Translations under genes and position numbers: made by a program
In this document: piece by piece, positions 26,906 through 36,945 of the stretch
Layout of the letters: the number at the start of each line of letters is the position of its first letter
Numbering within the stretch: position 1 is the stretch's first letter
Source of the DNA: Erysipelotrichia bacterium
GTDB taxonomy: Bacteria; Muiribacteriota; Ozemobacteria; Ozemobacterales; Ozemobacteraceae
Reading direction: 5' to 3'
DNA length: 41,906 nt
NCBI GenBank assembly: GCA_009928855.1
Contig: SABV01000005.1
Span: 1-41,906, forward strand
The notes under the pieces: model-generated
What the model was told of the DNA's origin: nothing
The model's database searches: none
What the model saw: only the letters and a program-made list of their open reading frames with translations

Positions 26906-29125
26906 ATGAATCAAATTATCAGTAATGGTGCCGTAGAAGCTATTGTCAGAACCGATCATCATGACCCTTTTCAAGTTCTTGGAGCTCACGAAGCTGAATT
27001 TAAGAATAAAAAATGCGTTGCAATCAGGGCTTTTCTGCCAGACGCAGAAAAGGTCGAAGTAATCGACATAGCCAATGGCGAGGCATTTAAAACGAACCGG
27101 CTTGATAATGCCGGTTTTTTTGAAGCGATAATAACCGAACGCAAACAGATATTTGCCTACAGACTAAAAGCTCATTATGCAAATGGTGCCAGCGCCGAGT
27201 TTTATGATTCCTATGCCTTTATGCCAACCATCGGCGAAACTGATCAATATCTCTTTAACGAAGGCAACCATCATGAACTTTACGAAAAACTCGGGGCGCA
27301 CATTCGTTATTTCGACTATCACAACGACAAATTAGGCGGGATTTCATTTGCGGTGTGGGCTCCGAACGCTAAGCGAGTCAGCGTAATAGGTGATTTCAAC
27401 TGCTGGGATGGTCGTCGCCACGCCATGCGTTCGCTGGGCAACTCCGGAATTTGGGAAATTTTTGTTCCAGGTCTGCAGGTTGGCCAGAACTATAAGTTTG
27501 AAGTCAAGGCCCAAAACGGCAATCTGCTTGAAAAATCTGACCCATACGCTTTTTACGCCGAAATCAGACCTAAAACCGCCAGCAAGATTTACGATATTTC
27601 CGGCTACGAATGGCAAGATTCAGATTGGATGAAACATCGCGCCACCAGAGACTGGAAACGCGAACCTGTATCAATATTTGAATGCCACCTCGGCTCGTTC
27701 ATGCGCAATCTCGAAGAAGGCAACCGCTTCATGACCTATCGAGAACTCGCCCCTCTGGTTGCCAATTATGCCAAAAAACTTGGCTATACTCATATTGAGC
27801 TGATGCCCATTACCGAACATCCTCTCGATATGTCGTGGGGCTATCAGGTTACCGGTTATTTTGCCCCAACCAGCAGATTTGGCAGTCCCAAAGACTTCAT
27901 GCATTTTATCGACCACCTTCACCAGGAAGGCTTTGGTGTGATCCTTGACTGGGTACCAGCACATTTTCCTAAAGACGCGCACGGTCTTGCCCAGTTTGAC
28001 GGAACAGCTCTCTATGAACACGCCGACCCTCGTCAGGGTGAACACAAAGACTGGTCTACGCTGATTTTTAACTTTGGACGCAATGAAGTTAAAAACTTTT
28101 TGATCAGCAGCGCCCTTTTCTGGATGGATAAATACCACATAGATGGCCTGCGCGTTGATGCGGTAGCATCAATGCTTTACCTGGATTATTCGCGCAAAGC
28201 CGACGAATGGGTTCCTAATGCCTATGGCGGGCGCGAAAACATGGAAGCTATCGAATTTTTGAAATATCTCAACAGCATCTGTCAGAAAAAACACCCGGGC
28301 ATTATGAACATCGCCGAAGAATCAACTGCGTGGCCAGGCGTTTCCAAACCATGCGAAGAGGGCGGGCTTGGTTTCACCTTCAAATGGAACATGGGCTGGA
28401 TGAACGATACTCTGAGCTACTTTCAGAAAGATCCGATTTATCGCAGATATCATCACAACAACCTGACATTCCCACTGATTTATGCATTTCATGAGCACTT
28501 CATCTATGTCATGTCACACGACGAAGTTGTTCATGGCAAAGGTAATCTGATAAACAAGATGCCTGGCGATTTCTGGCAAAAATTTGCCAATATGCGTCTG
28601 CTGTTCAGTATGATGTGGGCAATGCCCGGCAAAAAACTGGTGTTCATGGGTGCCGACTTTGGCCAGTGGAATGAATGGAACAGCAATCAAAGTCTGGACT
28701 GGCACCTGCTCGACTATGATCCTCATAAAGGCCTGCAGCGACTTATTTCGCATCTGAACCATCTGTATTGTAACGAGCCGTCTCTGCATCTCAAAGACTG
28801 CGATTCAACCGGCTTCGAGTGGATAAATTTCGACGACAGCGACAACAGCATAATCAGCTGGGTCCGCAAGGGTGATAACCAGGACGATCTGACTGTTTTT
28901 GTGGCCAACTTTACCCCGGTTCCGAGAACAGGCTACCGACTTGGCGTACCGCGCGAAGGCTACTACAAAGAAATCCTGAATACTGACTCTGAAATGTATT
29001 TTGGTTCAAACATGGGCAATCTTGGCGGTAGATGGAGCGAAAAACATGGCTGGCACTACCGCGATCAGTCTGTAGTTATCGATGTTCCACCGCTGGCGAT
29101 GGTAGGCTTTAAACTTTCGGTCTGA
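26906..29125 (+). CDS. glgB: 1,4-alpha-glucan (glycogen) branching enzyme
   Basis: 739 residues, slightly longer than the E. coli enzyme. There is an N-terminal extension ('[13 protein letters not shown]'), a CBM48 domain ('[20 protein letters not shown]'), a GH13 catalytic barrel and a C-terminal beta domain. The catalytic triad is visible: D418 in '[16 protein letters not shown]', E471 in 'NIAEEST' and D539 in '[12 protein letters not shown]', each offset by 13 from the E. coli positions. It forms alpha-1,6 branches in glycogen. AGGAG at 26895-26899 supports the start. No other glycogen gene is in the window. A strong intrinsic terminator follows. Confidence 0.97.
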   Translation: MNQIISNGAVEAIVRTDHHDPFQVLGAHEAEFKNKKCVAIRAFLPDAEKVEVIDIANGEAFKTNRLDNAGFFEAIITERKQIFAYRLKAHYANGASAEFYDSYAFMPTIGETDQYLFNEGNHHELYEKLGAHIRYFDYHNDKLGGISFAVWAPNAKRVSVIGDFNCWDGRRHAMRSLGNSGIWEIFVPGLQVGQNYKFEVKAQNGNLLEKSDPYAFYAEIRPKTASKIYDISGYEWQDSDWMKHRATRDWKREPVSIFECHLGSFMRNLEEGNRFMTYRELAPLVANYAKKLGYTHIELMPITEHPLDMSWGYQVTGYFAPTSRFGSPKDFMHFIDHLHQEGFGVILDWVPAHFPKDAHGLAQFDGTALYEHADPRQGEHKDWSTLIFNFGRNEVKNFLISSALFWMDKYHIDGLRVDAVASMLYLDYSRKADEWVPNAYGGRENMEAIEFLKYLNSICQKKHPGIMNIAEESTAWPGVSKPCEEGGLGFTFKWNMGWMNDTLSYFQKDPIYRRYHHNNLTFPLIYAFHEHFIYVMSHDEVVHGKGNLINKMPGDFWQKFANMRLLFSMMWAMPGKKLVFMGADFGQWNEWNSNQSLDWHLLDYDPHKGLQRLISHLNHLYCNEPSLHLKDCDSTGFEWINFDDSDNSIISWVRKGDNQDDLTVFVANFTPVPRTGYRLGVPREGYYKEILNTDSEMYFGSNMGNLGGRWSEKHGWHYRDQSVVIDVPPLAMVGFKLSV

Positions 29126-29149
29126 TAAAGAATTTGTGTCTTAACCTAT

Positions 29150-29190
29150 GGCTGTTTCGTAAGTAATATTACGAAACAGCCTTATTTTTA
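29150..29190 (+). terminator. Intrinsic terminator after glgB
   Basis: A perfect 13-bp stem (29150-29162 with 29169-29181), a 6-base loop and a T-rich tract (TTATTTTTA) follow glgB by 24 bases. It ends only 18 bases before the A4 start codon. Confidence 0.85.
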
Positions 29191-29207
29191 TAGAGCAAAA
29201 GATCCTG

Positions 29208-32102
29208 ATGAAAAAAGGTTCTGAACAGCTTTTCCAAAGAAGGTTTCCGCTATTGTCCGCGGCTGCCTTCCTGGTTTGTTTTGCCTTTTTTCCAATGCTG
29301 CTGCTTAACACTGCCCTCGACCGCATTCTGCGGATTCAATACGACACCAGCATGCAAGAGGCTCGTCATAAGCTCGAAAGAGCCCTTGACGTCATAGAAA
29401 ACAACGTTAACAATGATCGCTTTGCCCATCTGCTTCTCAACCGTTTTTTTTCAAACGCCAATGCTTCCGATGATCCGGCCGAAAAACTTGCTGCCGATAT
29501 AAATCGCCTGAAAAAACGCTACCCTGACACGTTCTTTTTTATCGTCTGGAATGACAAAGGGCAAACCATTTCATCCCTTACCGACGAACCATCTTACGCC
29601 TATATTCTCAGAGAAACATTCAGGCTTTTATCGGACGCAGCCAAGAACACTTCACGGTTTTATACAGGGCTGCCCAGACAAATTCCGAATCTGGAAAAGC
29701 GTCTGAAAACTCTCAGACATTATCTAGGGCGCCTTCTTATCGCGAACGAAATAGACAAGCCCTTACAACCGGGCGAACTTGCCGGTACTATTCTCGCTGA
29801 GCCATCGGGCAACAAAAACAGGCTCTGGTATGGCATCGGCAAAAAAATCAGCTTTCTTTGCTTTATAAACCAGGATTTTTTTAAGAGCAAAGCCGGCATA
29901 ATACACGCTCTAGGCCTGATAAGCCAGACCCAAAGCCAAATTAACGGTGGCATTTGTGAGTATCCGTTTGATGAGTCATCAGTTTTTCAGATAAATCGAG
30001 AGATATTGGCCAACGAAATTCTGATAGCCGCAGGCAAATTTGAAAATATGCATCCGGACAGCCTTATTTCACAGGGCAGGAAACTCTTTGCCTTCAGGTA
30101 TATAAATCAGAAACAACGCGCTTTTGTCGTCCTTGATCTCAAAGGCTTGCTATCAGTTGGCGAACGCAAAAAACATCTGGTGGCCGACGTGTCTAAGTGG
30201 CTTATAGTTGCACTTTTTATTGGGCTGGTTTACTACCGCAAAACTGGCGTCAGATTTATTCCAATCAATTTTAAAATCACATGCCTTTTTCTTTACGCCA
30301 GCGGTGTGCCACTTCTCATCATCACCATTGTCGGCGCTGATTATCTGCAACAAAAGAGACAGGAGCTCATATACACACGACAAACAGAGGGTCTTGAGGA
30401 ACTGCGCATAATAGACGAGTCTTTTGGCAGGTATCTTCAGAATCAGGGAGATCAAATAAACCATTATCTCAAAGCATCGGGGAAGCAGCATGCGAATGTC
30501 TTAAGCGACAAAAAAGCCTGCGAAAGCCTTAAAAGAGACATAATAAAAAAATACCGGCCCAATACTATAATGCTGATGGGAGCTGATGGCAAAAATCGTT
30601 TTTCTGAAGCAGACAATGAAATCTTTTCAGATTCAACGATTATCAGTCAGATAACCCGTGAGAACGTAGTTTTTTTTAACTCTCCCATCACATCCGCTTT
30701 GAATCTGAGCATGATTGCAAGGCCACTTGCAAACGAAACTCTCAGCAAAATAGAGAGAATAAATCAGCTCTCGCTTGGAAAGACCAATTGCTACGCATAC
30801 TACTGTTTTATGGGCAATCCGTCAGAGCACACAATCAACTCTTTTCTTTACCTCTTCTGGCAACAGGAAAAACTGCAAAAAGCTTATATTGAAGAAACTC
30901 TTAAAAATAAAAACGATATAATCGCCTGCTTTACCGATTCAGATACCTTTGCCGACAACCTTCCCCTGTATGGCTCTGAAATAGCAGAACTGCTGCATAA
31001 AACACAACGCGCTCTGGTAATAAGAGATTCGGCCTTGTCGCACAACGGCAAAACTTATGCGGCAGCGGCTATGTGCGGAAAAAACCTCAACAAAACAACT
31101 CTGGCAACGCTTGTTCCCATTGAACAGGTAGATAATGAAATATGGGAAATGTACAAACAATTTGCATTTGTCGGCGCCGTGTTTTTATTTCTTTCTATTG
31201 GCGCGGGCTTTATTATGAGACGCCGCCTGCTGAAACCGTTGTTCGAATTCAAGCAGGCAATCGAATATATTGGTCAGCGCAATTTTGCGTGCAAAATCGA
31301 AAGTGATGGGCAAAACGAGTTCGGACAATTGGGAAAAGCCCTTAACAGCACTCTGGACAACTTGCGAGAACTTGAAGTAGCGAGAATTGTTCAGGAGAAC
31401 CTGTTGCCAGGCAAAATTTTCGAGCATGACAGTATAACAGCATTTGCTGCGATAAATCAGATGTCGCAAATTGGTGGTGACTATTATGATTTTTTTGCCG
31501 TAAATGAGCAGCAGGCCGGATTTTTTATCGGCGATGTCTCTGGTCACGGGATATCATCTGCCCTGGTTATGGCCATGGCAAAAGCGACCCTGATTTATGA
31601 AAATTTCGCCGAACCTCAGCAAGAGCAACTTATGCGCAGCATGAACAAAACAATATTTAATATCAGGCAAGCCGGCTCAAAAGATTATATGACAGGCCAG
31701 GCAATATACATAAACAGCCTTACAGGAGATTTTTCAGTCATAAACGCAGGCCATTGTTTTCCCATAATTATAAGGGCTTCAAATGGCACAACAGAATATC
31801 TGCAGGCTCAGGGGCTTCCTCTTGGATTCAAAAAAAATATCAATTTTACAGCAACCAGAGCGCAACTGGCCGACGGGGATTTTCTTGTTCTTTATACCGA
31901 CGGCTGGATTGAGGCAGAATCGGCATCGGGCGTGGCATATGGGTTCGAAAGATTTGCCCGGACACTTGCCAGCTGCATAGATAAGAATTGTGAACTTACA
32001 GCGCAAAAAATGTTTTCTGCGATCAGTAAGTGGGAGATGCAAAGGCATGATGACCTGACTCTTATAATCATCAATTACAGGCAGAAAAATGCTCAGCAAT
32101 AA
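29208..32102 (+). CDS. A4: membrane receptor phosphatase (HAMP-SpoIIE/PP2C), type A
   Basis: 964 residues, the shortest of the eight. Membrane segments at about 14-35, 331-345, 357-378 and 651-671; HAMP; phosphatase domain with D758 ('GGDYYDFF'), D776 ('GDVSGHG'), D898 ('YTDG') and D948-D949 ('HDDLT'), plus 'NAGHCFP'. Active-site acids are complete. Type-A marks: 'FIVWNDKGQTISSLTDE' and 'LRHYLGRL' in the first loop. It is the most diverged type-A member in the catalytic domain (GDVSGHG for GDVAGHG, 'YTDGWIEAE', 'MSQIGG' for MTxLGG). No Shine-Dalgarno site precedes ATG 29208, and the glgB terminator ends 18 bases upstream, so the promoter is unclear. It overlaps B4 by 14 bases. Confidence 0.91.
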   Translation: MKKGSEQLFQRRFPLLSAAAFLVCFAFFPMLLLNTALDRILRIQYDTSMQEARHKLERALDVIENNVNNDRFAHLLLNRFFSNANASDDPAEKLAADINRLKKRYPDTFFFIVWNDKGQTISSLTDEPSYAYILRETFRLLSDAAKNTSRFYTGLPRQIPNLEKRLKTLRHYLGRLLIANEIDKPLQPGELAGTILAEPSGNKNRLWYGIGKKISFLCFINQDFFKSKAGIIHALGLISQTQSQINGGICEYPFDESSVFQINREILANEILIAAGKFENMHPDSLISQGRKLFAFRYINQKQRAFVVLDLKGLLSVGERKKHLVADVSKWLIVALFIGLVYYRKTGVRFIPINFKITCLFLYASGVPLLIITIVGADYLQQKRQELIYTRQTEGLEELRIIDESFGRYLQNQGDQINHYLKASGKQHANVLSDKKACESLKRDIIKKYRPNTIMLMGADGKNRFSEADNEIFSDSTIISQITRENVVFFNSPITSALNLSMIARPLANETLSKIERINQLSLGKTNCYAYYCFMGNPSEHTINSFLYLFWQQEKLQKAYIEETLKNKNDIIACFTDSDTFADNLPLYGSEIAELLHKTQRALVIRDSALSHNGKTYAAAAMCGKNLNKTTLATLVPIEQVDNEIWEMYKQFAFVGAVFLFLSIGAGFIMRRRLLKPLFEFKQAIEYIGQRNFACKIESDGQNEFGQLGKALNSTLDNLRELEVARIVQENLLPGKIFEHDSITAFAAINQMSQIGGDYYDFFAVNEQQAGFFIGDVSGHGISSALVMAMAKATLIYENFAEPQQEQLMRSMNKTIFNIRQAGSKDYMTGQAIYINSLTGDFSVINAGHCFPIIIRASNGTTEYLQAQGLPLGFKKNINFTATRAQLADGDFLVLYTDGWIEAESASGVAYGFERFARTLASCIDKNCELTAQKMFSAISKWEMQRHDDLTLIIINYRQKNAQQ

Positions 32103-35013
32103 CAGACATAACAGTTTAAGTCGATTTGAAGCTGCTTTTCTTATATTCAGCCTCTTCATTATGCCTCTTTTTCTTCTGCGCGAGGCTCTTGCATATTTTG
32201 AAAAATACCATAATGAAATACTTCTGGGCTCAGCCAGAAAAGAAATAATGCAACCGCTGCATGAACTCGCGAAATACCACGACAGCAGCGCTTTCTGGTG
32301 CCTGTCTTTGAATGCCGCGTTTAATAACAGCAAAAAGCCTCAAGAATTGGCCCCCAGAATCGAAAATCTAGCTAAAAAGACCGGCGAGACCCTGCAATAC
32401 ATAATATGGAGCAAAAAAAAGAAAATAGCTGCTTCGAACTTTCGGTCAGAAGCAATTTCAGAAGCATGGAAAAATCTGGTTAAAGATCTGTTTGCGGCTA
32501 ATTCTTTTAGCAACAAACAAGATCAAAAACAGGCTGAAAATCGTGTAAAAGAACTGTTGGGGCCACATTTTTTCGGAGAATATTTGAATATGTCCCGCAG
32601 CTCTGACAATCCCAGATTGAGCAATGCAGACGCAGCGGCCAGATTTCCGCTGTTCTGGCTTAATCACAATGACCGTATGACTGCAATTGTTCTGTTCAGG
32701 CCTGATGTGCTTAAAAGCGACCACAGACTTCATCTGCTATTCGACAGGTGGCAGCATAAAAACAGTCAACTGCTGCACTTTAATGAAAAAGACATAGAAT
32801 CAGACCGTGTTGCCACCGATTTAAAAAGGGCATTTAACGAATTTAAAAAAAATGGAAAAAAATTCTTTAATTATGGCAATACCCTGATCGGCATTGCACA
32901 ACTGGGTCGGTCAGAATACGTAATCAGCCACAGAAAGCTGTCAGAGTGGCACAAACAGGGAAATAAGAGCACCATGCTGACCGGCATGATCATGGCACTT
33001 CTAATGCTGCTGGTATTGCGCTCAGCGCCAGAAATAACCAATCCGGCAAATGCTTCTATCAAATCGCAACTATTACTGCTGATGGTTATATGTTCAGGCA
33101 TTCCAATGCTTTTGCTTGCACTGACGGGCATAGAACACCTACAAGAGAAGCGCCTGCACCTTGTCAAATTATCTTACCAGTCCTGCGTCGATTTTTTACA
33201 AGAAATTGATAAACGCAGTCAGACAGAAATTTCACAGGTTCTGAACAAGTCACAAATAGCGGCAGAAAAGCTAAAAGTTTTCAGCAAAAGTGCTGATGAC
33301 GAGTTTGCCATTTCTAAGAAAATTTTTGCACAAATGCACAACAGCAGAATCGAATTCAGGGCAATTGCCAGTTCTGCAAACTTTTTGATCTCTAAAAACG
33401 GCTGTCTCAAAAATGATATGTTCTACAAATTTTTACCCGGGTCTTCTAGGCCCCAAAAACCGAGCCCAGAAATGAAGGTTGTCAATGACATAGGGTCTTT
33501 CTACCTGGCTTTTTTAAACAAAACCCCTGTCGATCCAAAACGTTCTACAGAAATAGAATTGTTAACAGAGATGTTCTACCAGAAAACCCTGACCGAAATG
33601 CTTCATGAATTCACTGCCCTTGATTCAACCGTGTCTACCATGGGATGGGGCACTAGTGCTTTCCCGGTATTCACCTCAACCGTGTCATGCAAAGATTCTT
33701 CAACAAAAGATTTCTATTTTATGGCTACCCATAACCCTGAACATATGAGCCTCTCATTCATTCTGAGAAATATAGACAGCCTCAACCGCAATCCGAAAGG
33801 GTTTAAAATTTTCTTCAGCGACACCATCACAATTCTGCCCACTGGCAAACCCAGCATTACGATTCCTGAGCTGGACGCCGTATTCTCCGGAATTGGCTAC
33901 CACCCTTCAACAGAGCCACAAACATGCATATATGAAGGGCAATCATATATCTTTGCAGGCTTTCAGGGGCAGTTTCTTCAGTACAAACTTCTGGCTATGG
34001 TGCCTATGGCCTCCATAGAAATATCGATTGCCAGAGAGCAGAAATTCATAATCTGGTCTGCAATAGCAGCGCTGATAATATTGCTCAGCCTTACGCTTCT
34101 ATTCAGCCACAGTTTTATTTTTCCACTAAGCTGCCTGCAGGCTGGCGCCAGGGCAGTCGAAAAACGTGAACTCGGTTTTCAACTACCCGAACTGACCAAT
34201 GATGAATTTGGCGAAATAGGCAGAATATTCAATCAGACGATAGGCAACCTGGAAGAATTATCGCTGGCCAGTATAGTGCAGACACGACTTATGCCTGCCA
34301 GAACTATCGATTCCGGCAACTTTTCAATTTTTGGACATAGTATTCCGATGGCTGAGCTCGGCGGCGACTACTTTGACTATTTCACAACCGAAGCAGACCA
34401 TTTTTCGGTGTTATTGGGAGATGTCGCGGGGCATGGTGTGGGAGCCTCGCTGATAATGGCAATGGCCAAAGCGGGGATAATATGCTCTGCAGATCAGCAA
34501 GCCCATCCCGCCCTGGTTTTATCAGGGTTACATAAAATGATCTGCACAACACGCAGTAAAAGTCAGCGCAAAATAATGACGTTTCAGTATCTGCACATAA
34601 ACAAAAACACAGGAACCCTCATATATGCTAATGCAGGCGGATGCTCCCCCATGCTGGTGTGCCCAAGCAGCGGCGAAGTTAAAGAAATAACCCTGAATGC
34701 ACCAGTTCTGGGGGGCTTTAAGAATTCAAAATTCGGCGAAATAGAAATAAATATGCAGGCCGGCGAAGCACTTGTTTTATACACAGACGGAATCGTAGAA
34801 GCCCAAAATCATCTTGGTGAAGCTTTTGGATACGAGCGCATAAAATCGGCGCTGCTAAAAAATTATGACTTAGACGCAAAAAAATACTACGAAAACCTGT
34901 ATAAAGAGTATCTCAACTGGCTCGACGGACAGCCTGCTCAGGATGATCTGACACTGATCGTAATGATCTATATGCCCTGCCGTTCAACGACAGACGATTG
35001 CCAAACCAGTTAA
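32089..35013 (+). CDS. B4: membrane receptor phosphatase (HAMP-SpoIIE/PP2C), type B
   Basis: 974 residues. Membrane segments at about 15-35, 295-312, 327-348 and 653-675; HAMP; phosphatase domain with D760 ('GGDYFDYF'), D778 ('GDVAGHG'), D900 ('YTDG') and D952-D953 ('QDDLT'). Catalytic acids are complete; the NAG motif is 'NAGGCSP'. Type-B marks: 'ELLGPH' in the first loop, 'EMFYQKTL' and 'TMGWGTSA' in the second. The third membrane segment reads SGIPM where most members have NGLPL. It starts inside A4 (14-base overlap). Its last 101 bases, including the codons for DDLT, overlap the converging dxs gene on the other strand. Confidence 0.91.
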   Translation: MLSNNRHNSLSRFEAAFLIFSLFIMPLFLLREALAYFEKYHNEILLGSARKEIMQPLHELAKYHDSSAFWCLSLNAAFNNSKKPQELAPRIENLAKKTGETLQYIIWSKKKKIAASNFRSEAISEAWKNLVKDLFAANSFSNKQDQKQAENRVKELLGPHFFGEYLNMSRSSDNPRLSNADAAARFPLFWLNHNDRMTAIVLFRPDVLKSDHRLHLLFDRWQHKNSQLLHFNEKDIESDRVATDLKRAFNEFKKNGKKFFNYGNTLIGIAQLGRSEYVISHRKLSEWHKQGNKSTMLTGMIMALLMLLVLRSAPEITNPANASIKSQLLLLMVICSGIPMLLLALTGIEHLQEKRLHLVKLSYQSCVDFLQEIDKRSQTEISQVLNKSQIAAEKLKVFSKSADDEFAISKKIFAQMHNSRIEFRAIASSANFLISKNGCLKNDMFYKFLPGSSRPQKPSPEMKVVNDIGSFYLAFLNKTPVDPKRSTEIELLTEMFYQKTLTEMLHEFTALDSTVSTMGWGTSAFPVFTSTVSCKDSSTKDFYFMATHNPEHMSLSFILRNIDSLNRNPKGFKIFFSDTITILPTGKPSITIPELDAVFSGIGYHPSTEPQTCIYEGQSYIFAGFQGQFLQYKLLAMVPMASIEISIAREQKFIIWSAIAALIILLSLTLLFSHSFIFPLSCLQAGARAVEKRELGFQLPELTNDEFGEIGRIFNQTIGNLEELSLASIVQTRLMPARTIDSGNFSIFGHSIPMAELGGDYFDYFTTEADHFSVLLGDVAGHGVGASLIMAMAKAGIICSADQQAHPALVLSGLHKMICTTRSKSQRKIMTFQYLHINKNTGTLIYANAGGCSPMLVCPSSGEVKEITLNAPVLGGFKNSKFGEIEINMQAGEALVLYTDGIVEAQNHLGEAFGYERIKSALLKNYDLDAKKYYENLYKEYLNWLDGQPAQDDLTLIVMIYMPCRSTTDDCQTS

Positions 35014-36865
35014 AAATGCGATTTTTTATGCCATCCGCGTCAAGCTGGTGTATGCTTCGCAGCTCAGCCTGGCTGCCATGCTGTGCAAAAGCATCAGACA
35101 GACCGATTCTAAGCATTCCGGCGGCATGCCCCATTTCAATGGCATGCTCTGCCACCATACTGCCAAAACCGCCGGCCAGCACATTTTCTTCTACGGTTAC
35201 CATGGGAATATTGCCAAGCACAAGACTTTCAAGCAAATCGAGGTCGAACGGTTTGATAAATCTCGGATTGATAACCTTAACATTGATTCCAGATTTTTCC
35301 AGCTCGGCAGCGGCCTGAAGCGTCGACTGAAGAGTATGCCCAAGAGCCCACACCGCCAGATCTGTACCTTCCCTGGCGATGGTAGCACGGCCACAAACAA
35401 TCTCGGACTGTTTCGAAGGCACGTATCCTCTGCCGATTCCGACGCCACGGGGGTATCTGATTGCAACCGGCCCGTTTTGCTCTGAAGCATATTTGAGCAT
35501 CAGCTCAAGTTCGAACTCATCGCCAGGAGCGAGAAACTGGATATCAGGAATCATGCGCAGAAATGAAACATCAAAAACTCCGTGGTGCGTTGGACCATCT
35601 TCGCCAACCAGGCCGGCACGGTCAAGACAGAGAACTACCGGCAGTTTCATAAGTGCAATATCATGAATAATCTGATCAAAAGCACGTTGCATAAAGGTTG
35701 AATATATTGCAACAAAAGGCTTCAGACCGCCTTTTGCCATGCCGGCAGCCATGGTTACAGCGTGCTGTTCGGCAATGCCCACGTCGTAAAATCTCGAAGG
35801 AAACTCGGCCGCAAATTTCTTCAAGCCAGTTCCCTCTTTCATCGCAGCGGTGATGGCAACAATTCTCTTATCAGAGGCTGCAAGGCGGCAAAGAGTATCG
35901 CCAAAAACTTCGGTATAGGTGCGTGGGGCTTCGCCCGTTTTTTTTACTTTGCCCGTTTCGATTTCGAAGGGGCCAATGCCATGAAATTCGTTGCAGTGCT
36001 CCTGGGCCGGTTTATAACCGCGCCCCTTCTCTGTCAACACATGCACTAGAACCGGACCTTTACGCTCGCGCGCTCTGACAAGGGCTCGCTCAAGGGTTTC
36101 AAAGTCGTACCCATCGACCGGGCCGAAATATTTAAAACCAAATTCTTCAAAAAGCATACCGGGTGTCAACAGATATTTAAAACTGCCCTCGATACGGCTT
36201 AAAACATTATACAGCCGCGAACCGAAACCGGGAATCTGCCTGAGAACATGAGCAAGATAGTCTTTTGGAGTAGTATATGCCGGTTCGAGACGTAACCGGT
36301 GCAGATACATTGACAGGGCGCCGACATTCGGCGATATAGACATTTCGTTGTCATTAAGAATGACCACAACATCATTTTTTTTATGGCCAGTAAAATTAAG
36401 TGCCTCAAAAGCCATGCCGCCAGTAAGGGCGCCATCGCCGATAACAGCAACAGCCTTACCATCTGTCTGCATGTGCTCTCTAGCGATCGCAAGGCCCTGA
36501 GCAGCAGAAATAGAGGTTGAACTATGCCCTGTATTAAAAACATCATGGCGGCTTTCGCAAATTTTAGGAAAACCGCTCAGGCCGCCGAGCGTCCGGAGAG
36601 TTGGGAAACTTTCAGATCTTCCGGTGATGAGCTTATGAGTATAAGATTGATGGCCGACATCCCAGACAATCTGGTCATGAGGAGACTGAAAAACGCGATG
36701 CACAGCGAGCGTGAGCTCGACAATGCCGAGATTACTGGCCAAATGACCGCCGTTGCGCGAAACCACACCAATAATACGCTCGCGAATTTCGCTGCTGAGC
36801 TGTACAAGCTCTGCAACGGAAAGAGACTGTAAATCACGAGGTTCATGAATGCGGTCTAATATCAT
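34913..36865 (-). CDS. dxs: 1-deoxy-D-xylulose-5-phosphate synthase
   Basis: 650 residues. The enzyme condenses pyruvate and glyceraldehyde 3-phosphate to DXP, the first step of the MEP isoprenoid pathway, using thiamine diphosphate and Mg. Seen: 'HLASNLGIVELTLAVHRVF', 'WDVGHQSYTHKLITGR', the cofactor motif 'GDGALTGGMAFEALN', 'KYFGPVDGYDFETL', E366 in 'GIAEQHAVTMAAGMA', and 'PVVLCLDRAGLVGEDGPTHHG'. The last 25-30 residues extend beyond the usual end and are encoded opposite the 3' end of B4. No strong Shine-Dalgarno site is seen at 36865. DUF1858 lies 80 bases upstream on the same strand. Confidence 0.96.
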   Translation of the reverse strand: MILDRIHEPRDLQSLSVAELVQLSSEIRERIIGVVSRNGGHLASNLGIVELTLAVHRVFQSPHDQIVWDVGHQSYTHKLITGRSESFPTLRTLGGLSGFPKICESRHDVFNTGHSSTSISAAQGLAIAREHMQTDGKAVAVIGDGALTGGMAFEALNFTGHKKNDVVVILNDNEMSISPNVGALSMYLHRLRLEPAYTTPKDYLAHVLRQIPGFGSRLYNVLSRIEGSFKYLLTPGMLFEEFGFKYFGPVDGYDFETLERALVRARERKGPVLVHVLTEKGRGYKPAQEHCNEFHGIGPFEIETGKVKKTGEAPRTYTEVFGDTLCRLAASDKRIVAITAAMKEGTGLKKFAAEFPSRFYDVGIAEQHAVTMAAGMAKGGLKPFVAIYSTFMQRAFDQIIHDIALMKLPVVLCLDRAGLVGEDGPTHHGVFDVSFLRMIPDIQFLAPGDEFELELMLKYASEQNGPVAIRYPRGVGIGRGYVPSKQSEIVCGRATIAREGTDLAVWALGHTLQSTLQAAAELEKSGINVKVINPRFIKPFDLDLLESLVLGNIPMVTVEENVLAGGFGSMVAEHAIEMGHAAGMLRIGLSDAFAQHGSQAELRSIHQLDADGIKNRIFNWFGNRLSLNGRAYRSLRSVSDHPEQAVRRAS

Positions 36866-36945
36866 TTAAGTATGCCACACCTACAGATTCTGGCTATTAT
36901 AGCACAGCCCGCAACATTTTTCAAAGCACGGGAATCAGCTACAAA

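Noticed and set aside
26906-29125. Glycogen metabolism operon around glgB
   Set aside because: No glgA, glgC, glgP or glgX nearby; only the branching enzyme is present.
31779-32333. Minus-strand open frame of 184 residues spanning the A4/B4 junction
   Set aside because: Opposite two well-supported coding frames; no family features.
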